Shown here one piece after another: positions 22,701 to 35,344 of a DNA stretch of 64,000 bases. Position 1 is the first letter of the stretch; every line of letters starts with the position of its first letter. The position numbers were made by a program, and so were the translations under genes. Location: NCBI GenBank assembly GCA_037893225.1, contig JAZGUH010000206.1, positions 248,001 through 312,000 of the forward strand, written 5' to 3'. Under the pieces are notes generated by a model. That model was not told where the DNA came from, ran no database searches, and saw nothing but the letters and a program-made list of their open reading frames with translations. The DNA comes from Hippasteria phrygiana (Eukaryota > Echinodermata > Asteroidea > Valvatida > Goniasteridae).

Positions 22701-24570
22701 GGTGCGCTTCGTCTTGTTTTATCGGCCAGCTACATGTAGCCTACCGGTAATTAATTTTGGCCAAAGCACATCCCCTTTCATATAGATTTGAAAACATCCA
22801 CCACTGCCCCACTTTCATGATACTCATATGTGTCAATTTGTCTGCAGGAGGAAACTTTTCAGGCGGATATAATTGGGTTTTGTTGGGGGGGGGGGGGGTT
22901 GTCACTTTCAAGGGCTATTTCTTACAAGATCTGGATTCCCTTCTTCCTAACTATTGGACACGATTTATGGCACTATTCCATGCTGACATCATGGGAAGCA
23001 AAATAATTAAGATGTCTTTTTTTAGTATAATTGAAACCCCTTCTATACTTATAACTATCACAGCCTATCAAAAATGAATTCCAGCTTATCTCCCTATCAT
23101 TGTGAACCTCAAAAGAAACCGCCCCAACAGATGTTCAGGAGGCTCGATCTCATATTGCTTAAAATAAACGTTTGAGCAATTTTGCTCCAGATAAAGCTGT
23201 GTTACATTGAGAATTAAGATTTCTCTTTTTTACTTTGATTTAATTGATTTGTAGGTTCAGTTTTCTGTAACTTTCGCACACTCTCTCGCCGGTAATCCCC
23301 GGCGCTGTGACTGGTTTAAATTAAACTTGAGCGATCTGATATGGAGATTGGGATTTACTTTTGGTTTGAATAAATTCCGTATCGTAGGGCTGTGATGATT
23401 CACTGATGCATAGATAATCGCGATTATAAAATGCCATGATGCTGCTGAATGTGTGATTAAAAAAATTTAAAATATGCATAAAGTTAAAGACAAACATGAC
23501 ACTAAGTAGTTTACGGTGATATTTTGGGCGTAAGGCTTCATTTTGCTTTCCAAACCTTTCGCCCATCCTCGGGCAAAAATTCATTTGGACGGGTAAAAAC
23601 AACAACAAATGCCATTGCATTCACGAACGTAGGGCTACCACTCACTGCTACCGGACAGATCGTGATGATGATATTGTGATCTTAGATTGGGCATTTTCCT
23701 GACCACGCACTGTATTTTTCCAACCAAAAGCGGATGTGCTCGGACAAGCTGATGAAAAGAGAAATCAGTCCAGTTTTCCACTGACATACAAACATATGTT
23801 GTATACAAAAGTTATTTGCCGTTCCAACAACCAGTTCTGTTTTGAGCGAACCCTGTGTGTAGTATTTTTATATTTGCTAAATGCAATCCACAATCAGTAT
23901 ACTGTACATGTAGCTCCAGCTCCCAGCCCAGGCCAGATGCAGACTAGAGTTGATGTGCCACGTGTGTGCGATATGCATCATGCATGTCATTATCAACCAA
24001 TAAAAAATGTAGTAGGCGTATTACAACGCACACAACAGGTTATACATCATTTACCTAATATGGAACTTAAGGTAAAAATCCTAACCACTTCATCGCTGTA
24101 CCCTGCATACACAGTTGATCTTTACCAAATTCTTCCCACGCATTGTGCTTACATGTATGTCTTGGATTCAGTAATATTTTATGCGGCATAAGTTTAAGAA
24201 TCAACTTGTCGGAACATGTTCAACTTTTGAGAATTTGCAGTGCGAAAACATGCCCCGACGTCACAAATTCGCATTCGGTATGAACCAGCCTTTAATTGAC
24301 ATTGTGGAAAAATATGCCCTGTACCCGACATGGATCTATAGAAAGTTATGTTCTGGGTAGGCACCCGGCACATCGATATTTTTTGGACGAGCTAGTCTAC
24401 GACTAATACTGCGGTAGATCAATCCCTAAACCGGTTAATCAGGCGCCGTCTTTAGTCTTTAACTTGTAGATGGGTATAATCGATATATAAAATATAATCG
24501 ATACATCAAATATAATTGATGTTGGATCTCCAATATATCGATTTTTGAAAATTCTGATATCGACAAACCC
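22701..24570. other. Intron, no gene recognised
   Basis: No exon-like cysteine-rich frame is visible on either strand. The longest open frame (23736-24191, +) shows no domain I know and sits in AT-rich sequence, so I do not call it a gene. Confidence 0.5.
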
Positions 24571-24664
24571 TAGGTTTCACCATGGATTTACTGCGGTAAC
24601 CACCATATATTCATGAATACTATGGTAACACCATGGTACTTTTTCATAGCAGAATGAGACTTAC

Positions 24665-25273
24665 TGCAGTAGAGGGTATCATTGCTGATGACATAACCGG
24701 GTTTACAGATCACGCTGGAGTCACCATACGACATCATGTCCACGTCGACTTCCAAGGGCATGTCAGGTACGCTCGGAGCCGGTAAGGTACCGTTTCCAAT
24801 GGCTTGCATCAGTCCGTCTGCCCCATCCTTCAGTTTGGTTTCTGTGATGACCACCGCCTCCTGACTATCCATCCCCTCCTCATAGTCAATTTCGTAGCTA
24901 AGGTCAAAGCTGATGAAAACCCCAAAGTCAATGTCAGCATCCCGTTTCTCCCTCACAGCACGTGTCGCGTCCAGCCTGGCAAACATGTTCTCCCACATCT
25001 TGTCCTCAGTGGCATCTTGGTCATCTGTGGATGCCCCCCGGCGCCGTCGTCTCTGTGCCCCAGGGACGTGCCCCAGCCGTCTGCCACCTGCCCCACAGTG
25101 GACCTGCACGTTCTCGATGTTGCATTTGTTGGTGAGTGTGCATGCGTCCATGTAGAGCGAGGATTCGATCATCGCGATGAAGGCAGTGGCGATCGCGTCA
25201 CGCGTGGCCTGGTCGCTGCAATCCCCGGAGAAGTACATGAGGCTCATGGGAAGGCTGGCATCACCCCTCGGCC
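24665..25273 (-). CDS. SVEP1-like: Exon 16: unique 203-residue segment with two polybasic sites
   Basis: The longest exon (609 bp, phase 1-1). Its N-terminal part (YFSGDC, DACTLTNKCNIENVQVHC) is a cysteine-containing fold I cannot name. A charged linker follows with GAQRRRRRGAS and AVREKRDAD, then a beta-rich acidic part (FGVFISFDLSYEIDYEEG) and a tail with two cysteines (SSVICKPGYVISNDTLYC). Position matches the long segment between the last early sushi and the ephrin-receptor-like repeats of SVEP1. REKR-D and RRRRR-G fit dibasic/furin-type cleavage sites; cleavage is an inference. One N-glycosylation sequon (GNGT) and a second at SNDT are visible. Confidence 0.88.
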
Positions 25274-25501
25274 CTAAGAATTTCATACAGACATAGAATT
25301 AGGATTCGGTATTCAAATACCAAGTTCCATATAATTTGCATTGTGCTATTGTCTTGAAAATCAAACAAGTCACAAAAGCTCATGGGCACTAATAGTTGAA
25401 CGGAATGGCCCGTCAGGTGCAGAGGGCACATATGCCACAAGAGAACAAGTGGCCCACATGCAAATTTTTTTTAATCTGACAAAACAACTTCTCAATCTCA
25501 C

Positions 25502-27182
25502 CATAGACCTGGAGGAAAAAAAGAATGGACTGCCAACTCCAGCAGGCGTGCTATGCATCGCGTATAAACATGTTCCGTCGGCCGGAAGCCCTGAGGTTAC
25601 CGGCACAGAAAACCTCCGGTTGACCTTTGAAGTGTTGTTAACGTGCGATAGGCATCATCGCCGCGCTACTCTTTTGCCTAGAAAGCCTTAGGTTTTCGTT
25701 AAAACATGACGAAATGGAAGAAATAGACAGCATACAAGTATGTTCTGATACAGTTATGAGTACACAGCCTTGATAATTAACAACTGGTGTTATTATTGGG
25801 CCTTATTGGCGGGCAAAGTGTCAAGTTGGAAATGTATGCTTGCACACTGATCGCTAAGTACGAGTGTAGGCCCTCCTAGCTCTTTAGCCCAATGTCTGGT
25901 TAACACTTTTCTGAGTTAAAACTACTCGTTTCTAGTGAGATACTGACATTTTTGAGGGAAAAAATAGTACATGTTCGTCAGTTGAGATCCATCATCCATG
26001 TATTAGACTAGTGTGGGAATGAATGAAAATTCTGGGAATGAATGAAAATTCTGGGAATGAATGACAATTGCAATTCTTAGCTGCTACGTATAAATGGATG
26101 TCGGACAACTCGACCGTTGGCCGACTCGACTCGAGACAACTCGACCGTTCAGACAACTCGACCGTTTACCAAGTCGTCCGTTGAGACAAGTCGACTTTGA
26201 CATGGAGACAACTTGACCGTGCAATGCGTTGTACATGATGTAGCTAGCGGAGCGCGTGGTATTTTCAACACAGGTTGCCTGTCAATGTTTGGGTATTTGC
26301 GTGTGCGCGTGGCCAAGAATGGTTCAGAATGTGTGGTATTACCGTGCGCGGGGACCCGGCCAGGTGTACAGTGACACGGCATGCACGGCGAGCGCGACGC
26401 CGGGACCCAGCGCATGCAAGGCCCGCGAGAGCAACGCGGCATGCACGGTGCACGGCCGCGGGCGGGCAGCCGCACCGGTATTTATCGCCGCACCGATGTG
26501 GTGATAGGCCGGTATTCTTAAACATCTCAGTTAATGATGGCCAGTGTAGAGGCTAGTGGATTACAAAATGTAGTTTGTTATCAAAGTGTTATTCTAATCC
26601 CTCATCCCGGGCCCCCTGTGTACCCCAGCCTCGTCCAAAACGACAGCGCTGTCCGGCCCATCAACCATGTCACCCCGCAAAACTTCCCGGCCCCGCATAT
26701 ATATCCAATCCCAGCCCCATGCCACAAAATATAGACCGGCACGACAATTCACGTTACCCGGCCCCCTGTATGTCATGCCTGTGTCCACCCCGGCCCCCTG
26801 TGTACCCAAGCCCCGTCCAAAACGACAGCGCTGTCTATCCTGCCCATCAAAAGTCACCCCGTGCCGTTCCTTCCACAACCAATTCCCCTATTCTGCCTCA
26901 TCTTTTCGCTGTTTTTTTGGCTGGGTCTGGCCTCTTCGGTATTCCATGGAAACGTAGCCCCCTATTTCTGCCCTTACAGGCACTGCAGCCAACAATTGCA
27001 CAATTGTTCCCTGGCATTTTGAGGGAAAATCATGTAAACGTAGCACTATGAACGTACGGTACGCATAGACGACAGCAAACCGGAAGTTTTCTGTGCCGGT
27101 AACTTCAACACTTCCGGTTGACGCAAGATCGAGTGCGCCCGCTGGAGTTGGCAGCCCATTCTTTTTTTCCTCCAGGTCTATG
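25502..27182. mobile_element. 1,681-bp DNA transposon-like element with 125-bp TIRs and 7-bp TSD
   Basis: Termini CATAGACCTGGAGGAAAAAA in inverted orientation, extending about 125 bp inward to an ACCGG(C)ACAGAAAAC block. Both sides carry ATCTCAC (25495-25501 and 27183-27189). The interior has ACAACTCGACCGTT repeats (26100-26220), a GC-rich palindromic part (26340-26520) and CCCCCTGTGTACCC repeats (26600-26850). No intact transposase found. Confidence 0.8.
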
Positions 27183-27254
27183 ATCTCACGTCTAGCAGGA
27201 TAACTTTAATATGGTAATTGCAACTTTTCACTTGAGGGCAATTAAAAGTCACAA

Positions 27255-27490
27255 CTTTTATCTTTTGCACTTTTCTATGGGTATCGTCCAACACAAGCCC
27301 AAAAGGCCACTCAAAGTGTGGGCTACAAAAGACAATTAAGAAAAGACAGAAATTAAAAGGATAGAAGCTATCTATTCACATTTTGTTTAAATTGTTAAAG
27401 ATTACAGGTAGAAGGGAAGCAGGTTACAGGTAAGGAGTGGATGGGGGAACTAATGATGAAAGGCCACTGGGCAACCTTCCCCGATAGTAT
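27255..27490 (-). pseudogene. LINE 3'-end fragment
   Basis: Resembles 37845-38312: GGCCACTCAAAGTGTGGGCT, GGTAGAAGGGAAGCAGG and GAACTAATGATGAAAGGCCA. Too decayed to assign a frame. Confidence 0.6.
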
Positions 27491-28125
27491 TGACTAAACG
27501 AGGCTCAATGACTGCTATGATATGGGATCAAAGTTTTTATTACCCATCACCTGGATTTCTTGCATGTGCCATGTGTACATCCATATACACACCCCCACAT
27601 TACATCAGTCAACAGTTGTCAACTGTGAGTAAAAGCATTCAGGCTGTCAAGCAGACCAAAGTGAAGAAGTAGGAAAATAACAGGATCAACATTTTCCCCC
27701 AAAAAAGAAAAAAAGACAAGTGGGGCTTTGGAGGACAAAATCAGGATAAAAGTAGGACTCTTACGGGCTTTCAGGAGTAGTTTTTGTCGATACTCACCCA
27801 TGTCCACAGCATCACAAGCCTCATTTGGAATGTTCTGTACACACTACCGATATGCTTGTGCTCCCTCCTCAACTAAGCTCTTGCAAGTAAAGTTGCAGTA
27901 CTCCTGCACCTAAGCCCTTCATTGTGTGATTTTCATATGACAGTGTGTAACACTTATGAAAAATATTGCATAAGTTGTGGGACAAAAAAGTAGGAAAAAA
28001 TAGGAATTTCAACAAAAAAGTAGGAAAAGTAGGAGGAGGGTAAGAAAATTAGGAAAAGTAGGGAAAAGTAAGAATACTTGAAAACCTGAGCATTATTAAA
28101 AAGTAAAATTCAATGTGATACTCAC

Positions 28126-28323
28126 TTGCACAGTCTGGAACTCGGCCGTGTGGACTCCACTGCCCAGACCCCACTCCGCAGACAAACTGGTCAGGGGTCA
28201 TCCATCTGCCCCGAGACCTTGGGAACCGGTAGTTATCGTTACAGAAGGCACTGCAGATCAGACCGGACGGCACGCAGGACAGGGCACCATTTTGCGGACT
28301 CAGCAGCGGTGGACAACTATTGG
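28126..28323 (-). CDS. SVEP1-like: Exon 15: CCP/sushi module
   Basis: A 66-codon phase 1-1 exon: NSCPPLLSPQNGALSC, LICSAFCNDNYRFP, FVCGVGSGQWSPHG, PDCA. It matches the single sushi module that follows the HYR pair in SVEP1 and immediately precedes the unique segment. Confidence 0.92.
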
Positions 28324-28499
28324 CTGTGAATATTTTATCATTCAAAAATCACCTTTCTATAAACAACAAAAACCTGATGGCTAGTAATTACATAAGTATG
28401 CCTATTATGAATTTACTAATGTACAGATATTGACCTATCAGAAACCAGATCACAGCCATATCCCTATAAGACAACCAGAATCGGCCAGCTGTCCCCGGT

Positions 28500-28680
28500 A
28501 TTAAGCTCGGTGGTTGAGTGGTTCAGACGTCTGCACTGGTGGGCAGGAAGGTTGTAGGTTCGAGTCCCATCCGAGTAAGCCTGTGAATTATTTTCCCCAT
28601 GGGCTCTCAAAAGACACTGAGCATAGAGTGCTTCATATATTTTGTCCAGAAATGTAAAAAAATCTCTCTTCTAACTTTAT
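28500..28680 (+). mobile_element. tRNA-derived SINE, type 2
   Basis: tRNA-like start (GCTCGGTGGTTGAGTGGTTC; box B GGTTCGAGTCCC) followed by a shared body (GGCTCTCAAAAGACACTGAG, ACTTTAT). Relatives at 51430-51600 (inverted) and 51632-51830. Confidence 0.75.
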
Positions 28681-28779
28681 ACGACCAGAAATGTTGCCAA
28701 ACTCCTAATATAACTCCTGCACATGTATTTTTTGGCAACAATATTTTGCTTGTCTTCAGTCACAACTAATGTTGAATTA

Positions 28780-29031
28780 CACCTGGGGCCAATTTCACGG
28801 AGCTGCTAACCACAAAAATTTGCTTAACATGAAAAGTCTTCCTTGGTAAATACAGAATTACAAACCAAATTTGGATGTGAAGTGTATCGCTTGTGGCTGG
28901 CATTCAGCTGTTGTTTGCTTAGCATGAAAATCCCATGGCCTTTTGGCTGGTAACCGGTTTTAACTAAGCAAGACTTTTTTGTGCTAAGCAAATTTTTGTG
29001 CTTAGTATCTCCGTGAAATTGGCCCCTGGTG
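28780..29031. mobile_element. MITE with GGGGCCAATTTCACGGAG TIRs
   Basis: Inverted ends CACC(T/A)GGGGCCAATTTCACGGAG continue to CACAAAAATTTGCTTA. About 250 bp, non-coding. Confidence 0.75.
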
Positions 29032-29693
29032 GGATAGATATGAACACATATTCCTGGTGTGCCCACGATTGTGGGGGAAAAAGAGCAATGGTCTTTCAGG
29101 AGAACAGAATGGAGTGACCCAACTAGTTTGCTGCCTCCAAATTACCAGATGATCTGTTAGATATATATGTATTTCCAAAATATTAAATTAGGGTGTCCTG
29201 TGGGCAACCAGTTGTTAATCTTCAAAGTTGCCTAAATAGATTTTAGGTTGCCCCGGGCACCCCTTAATTTTCACTCTCTGCTCATTGAGTACTCAAATTG
29301 AAACTCATTATTACTCAATCCTACCCATCATTTCCAACCAATTACTCAATACGTACTACTCAGAACTACTCAGTAAGTCGTATATACTTAGTCTGGGTGA
29401 GTCAAAGTAATCATGTTACTCCCCAAAAATGTCAATGGCACTCACTACTCGGAATTGCACTGACCACTTGGTGAGTAAAAAGGACTGTTACGAATGCTGG
29501 TTTTCACTATATAATTATGGTGTATACACTATGGTATACATTATGCTCAGAACTACTCAGCAGCATTTGTACCAACTCAGTGAGTCACATTGAATGCTAC
29601 TCACAAGTAATATCAATGGAATACAATACTCAAACCTATTCGCTAGCATTTCTACTAACTGACTCAGTGAGCCAAAATGACCATGTTACTCAC

Positions 29694-29942
29694 GAGTAAT
29701 GTCAATGGCAAACTGGCAGGCTGCCTTTTGTCCATTGTCGGTATTGGTGGCTGTATACACCACAGTGTGCGGCCCCCAGCCAAGGATCGCGGTATTCCCC
29801 TGGGCGACATTGTTGCTAACCTGAAGGTTGTGACCTAAGGGGTCGCGGAAGATGGGCTCGTCCCACGTGACCTCCGTCAGGATATCAATGGCTGTGATGC
29901 CATAATCATCGGGGCAGTACACGACCTCAGGCTCCAGGTCAT
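29694..29942 (-). CDS. SVEP1-like: Exon 14: complete HYR domain
   Basis: An 83-codon phase 1-1 exon: EVVYCPDDYGITAIDI, WDEPIFRDPLGHN, then GPHTVVYTATNTDNGQKAAC and FAIDIT. It is the second of two consecutive HYR modules. Acceptor ACACAG, donor GTGAGT. Confidence 0.92.
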
Positions 29943-31089
29943 CTGTGTATATGAAAAGTTCAAATGCAACCATCACTGCCAACAAATATTGTTTCATGTA
30001 AGGAAACCTTTCCTGAAAAAAGGAAATTTTTTCTTAGTTTTGAAAATTTGCCGGAAAAAAACTAGAACAAAATCTCAAAATGTGTAATACCTAACATTTA
30101 CAGAAAACTTTTCTCAAGAACTATTTCTTAACTTAAGAAAGAAAACTGCCAATTTGTTTTTAAATGGAATCCGATTTTTCTTGATTCCATAAAAGGAAAG
30201 CGGTTTTCGTGTCATTCTCCCTAGAGAATTCTGCAAGAAAATATTTATAGCTTTTTTTGTTATTTAAGGATATTTTTCTAGCAACAACAAAAAAAGTCAT
30301 TTTTTTTTCTGAATTTAAGAACATTTCAGGAAAGAAATTCTTATTCTAAGTTTCTTTATTGAGAAATGGATATTATAAACATTTTCTTGCTATACTCCCA
30401 AGGAAAAAAAAAATTGTTTTAATTTTTTTCTTAAAATACGGAAACAATTTTTGGCAGTGACAGTTTTGAGGATATTATCAAACAAATCATATGGAAAACT
30501 ATTAAAATTATACTAAATTAAGTGAATTCTCCATATACTGCCACTTCCTGGCTTGCATCATCAAGCTGGGGCATGGGGGTTTGCAAAATCATGGGTTTAT
30601 GAACAAGCACAAACTCGTGCAGGAGCCGCGTCGTTGGTGACTTGCGTGTGTGACAGTTTCGTCATAGACACATGCACAGTACAGCCTGCGGTCTCATAGA
30701 CTTTGCGTGTGTGAGAGTTTCGTCAAGGAAAACTGTCACGTGACTGTCACGTGACGAATTTGGCACAAGAAGAAGAACATGCGACAGTCACGTGACGAAT
30801 TTGGCACAACAAGAACGCTAAGTGCTTAATTATAGAGCCCTGTCTGCGATGCGACGCGGCTAAAAATTCTGAAGAGCAACCCACGAACAAAGATATTTTC
30901 AAAATGGGAGGCAACAGCATAAGGTAACTCATTAAGAGCACAAGTATTTGGGGACCCCATAAGAATGAGGAGGTTTGAGTGTAACACAATCCAAAAGGTT
31001 TTGCAAACCCATGAAAACCCCACAATAACTGACAATTCTGCAAGAATATCTGAATCCCACAGAAATACTATAGTTCCATAATAAATAGT

Positions 31090-31930
31090 GGAAACCCACC
31101 GGAAAACCTGAATCTCATAGGAATATTGGAATCCTATATGAATATAGATTGGAGTCCCATATGAATATTGGAATCCTATATGAATATTGGAATCCTAAAT
31201 GAATATTGGAATCCTAAATGCAAACTTGAATCCTCGATCCTGATTGGTCGATCCGTGGCAGCTGAGAGTGTCATAATAACCCATATCACATGGCCCATAT
31301 ACACACTCCGAATTGCGCTGTTCTAATTCCACGAATTGCGCGATACGCAAAACGCAGTGCTGCACAATCCATTGGTAATTCAAAAGCTGCGCGTTTGCAT
31401 CCTATGTGGATCGTCACGTCTGTTTCGGCGCACACTTGTTACGTTTTCCGGATAGCTCCTGTTTCTCCTGCTGGATAGTGCTGGCTGTTTTGATGTGTGC
31501 ATGCAAGTGATACAGGTTTCGGCACAGATAAATTTGTTATCCCACTCGCGCTCATGGAACACGGAATAATGTAGTGCGTCCGTGTCCCATATTCCACTCG
31601 GCCTTTGGCCTCGTGGAATATGGGACACGGACGCACTACATTATTCTGTGTTCCACTCGGCGCTCGTGGGATAACTTATAGAGTCTATATTTATATGGGA
31701 TCATTCTATATTCATACGTGTATTATGAATATAGAATAATAACATATGAACATAGACTGGAGTCCCATATGAATATAAGAATTCCATATAAATATGTAGA
31801 CTGAATGTGAATACTGGAATCCCATACGAACAGAGACTGAAGTTCCATATGAATATCGGATTCCCATATGAATATAGACTGAATGAAAATTGGACTCCCA
31901 GTAATACTAGAGTCCCACACGAATATCAGC
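31090..31930. repeat. ATATGAATATTGGAATCC minisatellite split by a foldback element
   Basis: Degenerate 18-20 bp units at 31090-31225 and again at 31720-31930. The unrelated segment between them contains a hairpin (31536-31675). Confidence 0.7.
31536..31675. repeat. Foldback hairpin, about 67-bp arms
   Basis: GTTATCCCAC on the left and GTGGGATAAC on the right enclose arms reading GTAGTGCGTCCGTGTCCCAT inward; the turn is near GGCCTTTGGCC at about 31601-31611. Confidence 0.82.
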
Positions 31931-32174
31931 ATCCAAAACAAAAAGACACAAACAGGAACACAATCCCTTAAAAATCTTAAGTAACAACATTCAGCAAAAT
32001 TCCTTCACTTCTTCAAAATGTATGTCTTCAGACTAAGATTACGCACACCAAACTGATTGAAGTGCTGAGCTACGTACTTGGCAAATACCACTCAACGGAG
32101 ATCTTCCAAAATACGTTTTTATGTCAGACTCAGAATCCCACTCTTACACATCCAAACTTGATTCGCCCACTTAC

Positions 32175-32426
32175 CAAATACAAAGACCCAGAAGGTGCAA
32201 GTGACCGCGTTGCCGGCGGCGTCCGTGAACGTATAAGACACCTCAGTGGACTCGCTGAACAAGTAAGGGGAGGTGATGGTGGCCGGTGATGTCTCTAGAG
32301 TCAGGATACTGGTCGGGTTGTTGTCACGTGCCGTCGGGATGTCAAAGGTCACAGAGACACCGTTGGGGCCATCTCGGGTTGCGTAGATGGGCTCCGTGCA
32401 AAATGTGAGCACAGGGGGAATGTGGT
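32175..32426 (-). CDS. SVEP1-like: Exon 13: complete HYR domain
   Basis: An 84-codon phase 1-1 exon: LTFCTEPIYATRDGPNG, FDIPTARDNNPTSILTLE, then EVSYTFTDAAGNAVTCTF. A complete hyalin repeat, followed directly by the next HYR exon, as in the HYR pair of SVEP1. Confidence 0.92.
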
Positions 32427-32859
32427 CTGGAGAAACGGGCGAAAAGATACAAATTTGGGTTTTGTTCCTTCAAATTTTGGGGATTTTTGTCCAAAAGCAA
32501 ATTTGAGTTAACATCATCACTCCTACCGTGAAGTAACATCCTGTGTTAAGTCAATCAAAAGTCACATCGCAAGTTTGGTCTCAAGCCAAGTTACAAGCTC
32601 TTCAAATGAACTGTGACAAAAGCATTCTTTGTCATTGTTCAACCCCTGTAGCCAATTGTGAGTTGATTTTTGATCGACAAGTGAGTTGACTTGTGATTGA
32701 CTTGATTAAAACTCTGTGCAACTGCCGCACGCACATTGATTCACAACGGTATTTGTATTAAAAATGTGACCTGAACTGCCTTGTTGACAGTCACATGACC
32801 CCGAGGCCCTCATTCACTGGTTGATGATCCTGAGCTTCTAGCACCGTGTTCCAATGGTT

Positions 32860-32960
32860 ACCGTGTCTGACTCACATGTAATAATTTGTGGGTTCGAACC
32901 CAACCGGGGGATTATGGCACTTGTGTGCTGGGGTAAGACACTTTGGTATGTCTCAAAGAT
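32860..32960 (+). mobile_element. tRNA-derived SINE fragment, type 3
   Basis: Box A-like TTCCAATGGTTACCGTGTC and box B GGTTCGAACCC at about 32868-32905. It runs directly into the TGACGTCA-rich repeat that follows. Confidence 0.55.
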
Positions 32961-32964
32961 ATGC

Positions 32965-35093
32965 CCTAAAAAGTAAAAATTGTGTGACGTCATGATGACG
33001 TTATCAAAAATGTGCTTTTATTAAACACATATAAGGGTAGGTCCAATTGTCATGAAAATTGGTGGGTTGGTAGATACTGTCACTAGCATGCATAATCCAA
33101 AGTGACGTCACGATGACGTCATCTATGATTCTTTTTATTTTTGAAATTTCATTTAAATCACAAAATTTTACACAAAAAAATTTAAATATTGCAATCACAG
33201 TTCGTATCCAAATACACAACAAACAAACGCGAAACAGCCCTGTGTTTGTCAATACGACAAACACACCATACATCTATTTTTTTTTTTTTTTTTTCAGACT
33301 TTTTGCCCACGATTTCTTTCTTACCGGCACTTTGGCTACTTTTAAGCAACCGATTGCCTTTAAACTTGGCAGACAGTTAGACAAACTGCTCAGAATGTGT
33401 GCCAAACTTTTACGTCATGATGACGTCATCACGTGATTTTTTATGAATTTTTGAATTTTGAAAATCGTAACATTCTTTTCAATATATCTAGCGAACAAAA
33501 CAAGATATTTTCAAAATTCTTTTTGATACAGCTTTGGTATGTCTCAAAGATATGTCGAAAATTGTGTGAAGTCATGATGACTTTTTAATTTTGTTTACGC
33601 ATGTAAGGGTTGGTCCGATTAAAAAATGTATACATTGAATTTTGTTCTACCAAATTTCAAAATTTCATGATCGTGGCTCACTTAAGTAAGAAATAACAGC
33701 CATTTGAAAATTTAGACCAAATTCAATATAACACAAAGGAATTCTGGGAAGGGCAGAAAACCATGGCTTTCATGTGGCATGCTGTCTATAAAAAGAGTTG
33801 ATCTCTATTTTTTTTCTTCAAGTCGTTAGACAAGTCGTAGGCAGACACTTACACCAACTGCTCAGAATGTGCGCCGAACTTTTACGGCATGATGACGTCA
33901 TCACATGTCACGTGACATCATCTTAAAGGGGCAGTTTTTGAAGCCATATATCTACAGAGGTACAAGTCCGATTAAGTTGAAAAGTAATATCCAGGGTAGC
34001 CAAGCAGGTTTATAGCTGAAAATTGACATGACGTTATGATGATGTCATCACATGTCATGTGACGTCATTTTAAAGGGGAATTTTTTGAAGCCATATATCT
34101 ACAAAAGTACAAGTCAGATTAAGTTGAAAAGTAATATCTAGGTAGCCCAGTAGGTTCGATTATTAGTTCAAAGTTGGTTTGTTGGTAGACCAGCATGTGA
34201 TCCTAGAACGATTACATCATGATGACGTCATCAGAGGTCACGTGACGTTATCTTAAAGGGGCACTTTTCAAAGCCATATATCTACAAAAGTACAAGTCAG
34301 ATTAAGTTACATGGTATTTAGTTATGCCAGCATGTGTTAGATGAAAATTGATGTGACGTCATGATACGTCATCACGTGATTTATGAATTTTTAAAATCAT
34401 AACAATTTTTTCAATATATCTAGCGAACAAAACAAGATATTTTTAAAATTCTTTTTGATACAGCTTTGGTATGTCTCAAAGATATGCCCTAAAAGTCGAA
34501 AATTGTGTGACGTCATGATGACGTCATTAAATTTAATTTTTTTTTACGCATGTAAGGGTCGGTCCGATTACAAAAATGTATACATTGAATTTGTCTGTAC
34601 CCAATTCCAAAATTTCATGATCGTGGCTCACTCAAATAAGAAATAACAGCCATTTGAAAATTTAGACCAAATTCAATATAACACAAAGGAATTCTGGGAA
34701 GGCAGAAAACCATGGCTTTCATGTGGCATGCTGTCTATATAAAAAAGAGTTGATCTCTAGTCTTTTTTCAAGTCGTTAGACAAGTCGTAGACAGACACTT
34801 AAACCAACTGCTCAGAATGTGCACCAAACTTTTACGTCATGATGACGTCATCACATGTCACGTGACGTCATCTTAAAGGGGCTTTTTTGAGACACATATA
34901 AGGGTAGGTCCAATTGTCATGAAAATTGGTGGGTTGGTAGATACTGTCACTAGCATGCAAAATCCGAAGTGCATCATGATGACGTCATCGGCTAATTTTC
35001 AATGATTATTTTAAATTTTTGAAATTTCATTTCAATCACAAAAAAAACGAAACAGCCCTGTGTTTGTCCACAAACACTACACCATACATCTAG
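32965..35093 (+). mobile_element. TGACGTCA-rich Helitron-like repeat cluster
   Basis: Repeated blocks: TTAAAGGGGC(A), GCCATATATCTACA, AAGTCCGATTAAGTTG and about a dozen TGACGTCA palindromes. At the right end GTGTTTGT-CC-ACAAACAC forms a hairpin (35060-35077) followed by CTAG at 35090-35093 and T, as in Helitron 3' termini. A degenerate internal end (CTAT) is near 33274. Confidence 0.6.
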
Positions 35094-35140
35094 TTATTAT
35101 TATTATTATTATTAATTACAAAAACAAATTTCTTACAAAC

Positions 35141-35344
35141 CTTCACAGGCTGTAGGTAGGTTGCCAACATCGGCGTCCCAGACTCCTTGCCCCCGACAGG
35201 AAGTATGCATCACGCCCCCAACAAGGCTGAGTCCATGCACGCAGAAGAAGAAGCACAGGGTACCGGCTAGTGGACTACCTGCAGTACATATCTCTGGGGT
35301 GACTTGAACGGACGCGGGCAGAGACAGGGGTTCACACGTGATCA
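35141..35344 (-). CDS. SVEP1-like: Exon 12: CCP/sushi module
   Basis: A 68-codon phase 1-1 exon: ITCEPLSLPASVQVTPEIC, GTLCFFFCVHGLSLVG, TSCRGQGVWD, TACE. The cysteine spacing is CCP. A Helitron-like 3' terminus ends only about 50 bp from the donor (GTTTGT), so recent repeat insertion has come very close to the splice site. Confidence 0.88.

Noticed and set aside
23736..24191. 151-codon + frame
   Set aside because: No domain, AT-rich intronic sequence, no splice or promoter context; kept as unexplained intron.
24804..25277. 157-codon + frame opposite exon 16
   Set aside because: Shadow of the real minus-strand exon, which has splice sites and phase consistent with its neighbours.
26149..27051. 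Overlapping 80-158 codon frames on both strands
   Set aside because: GC-rich non-coding interior of the 1.68-kb transposon-like element; no recognisable domain and mirrored frames on both strands.
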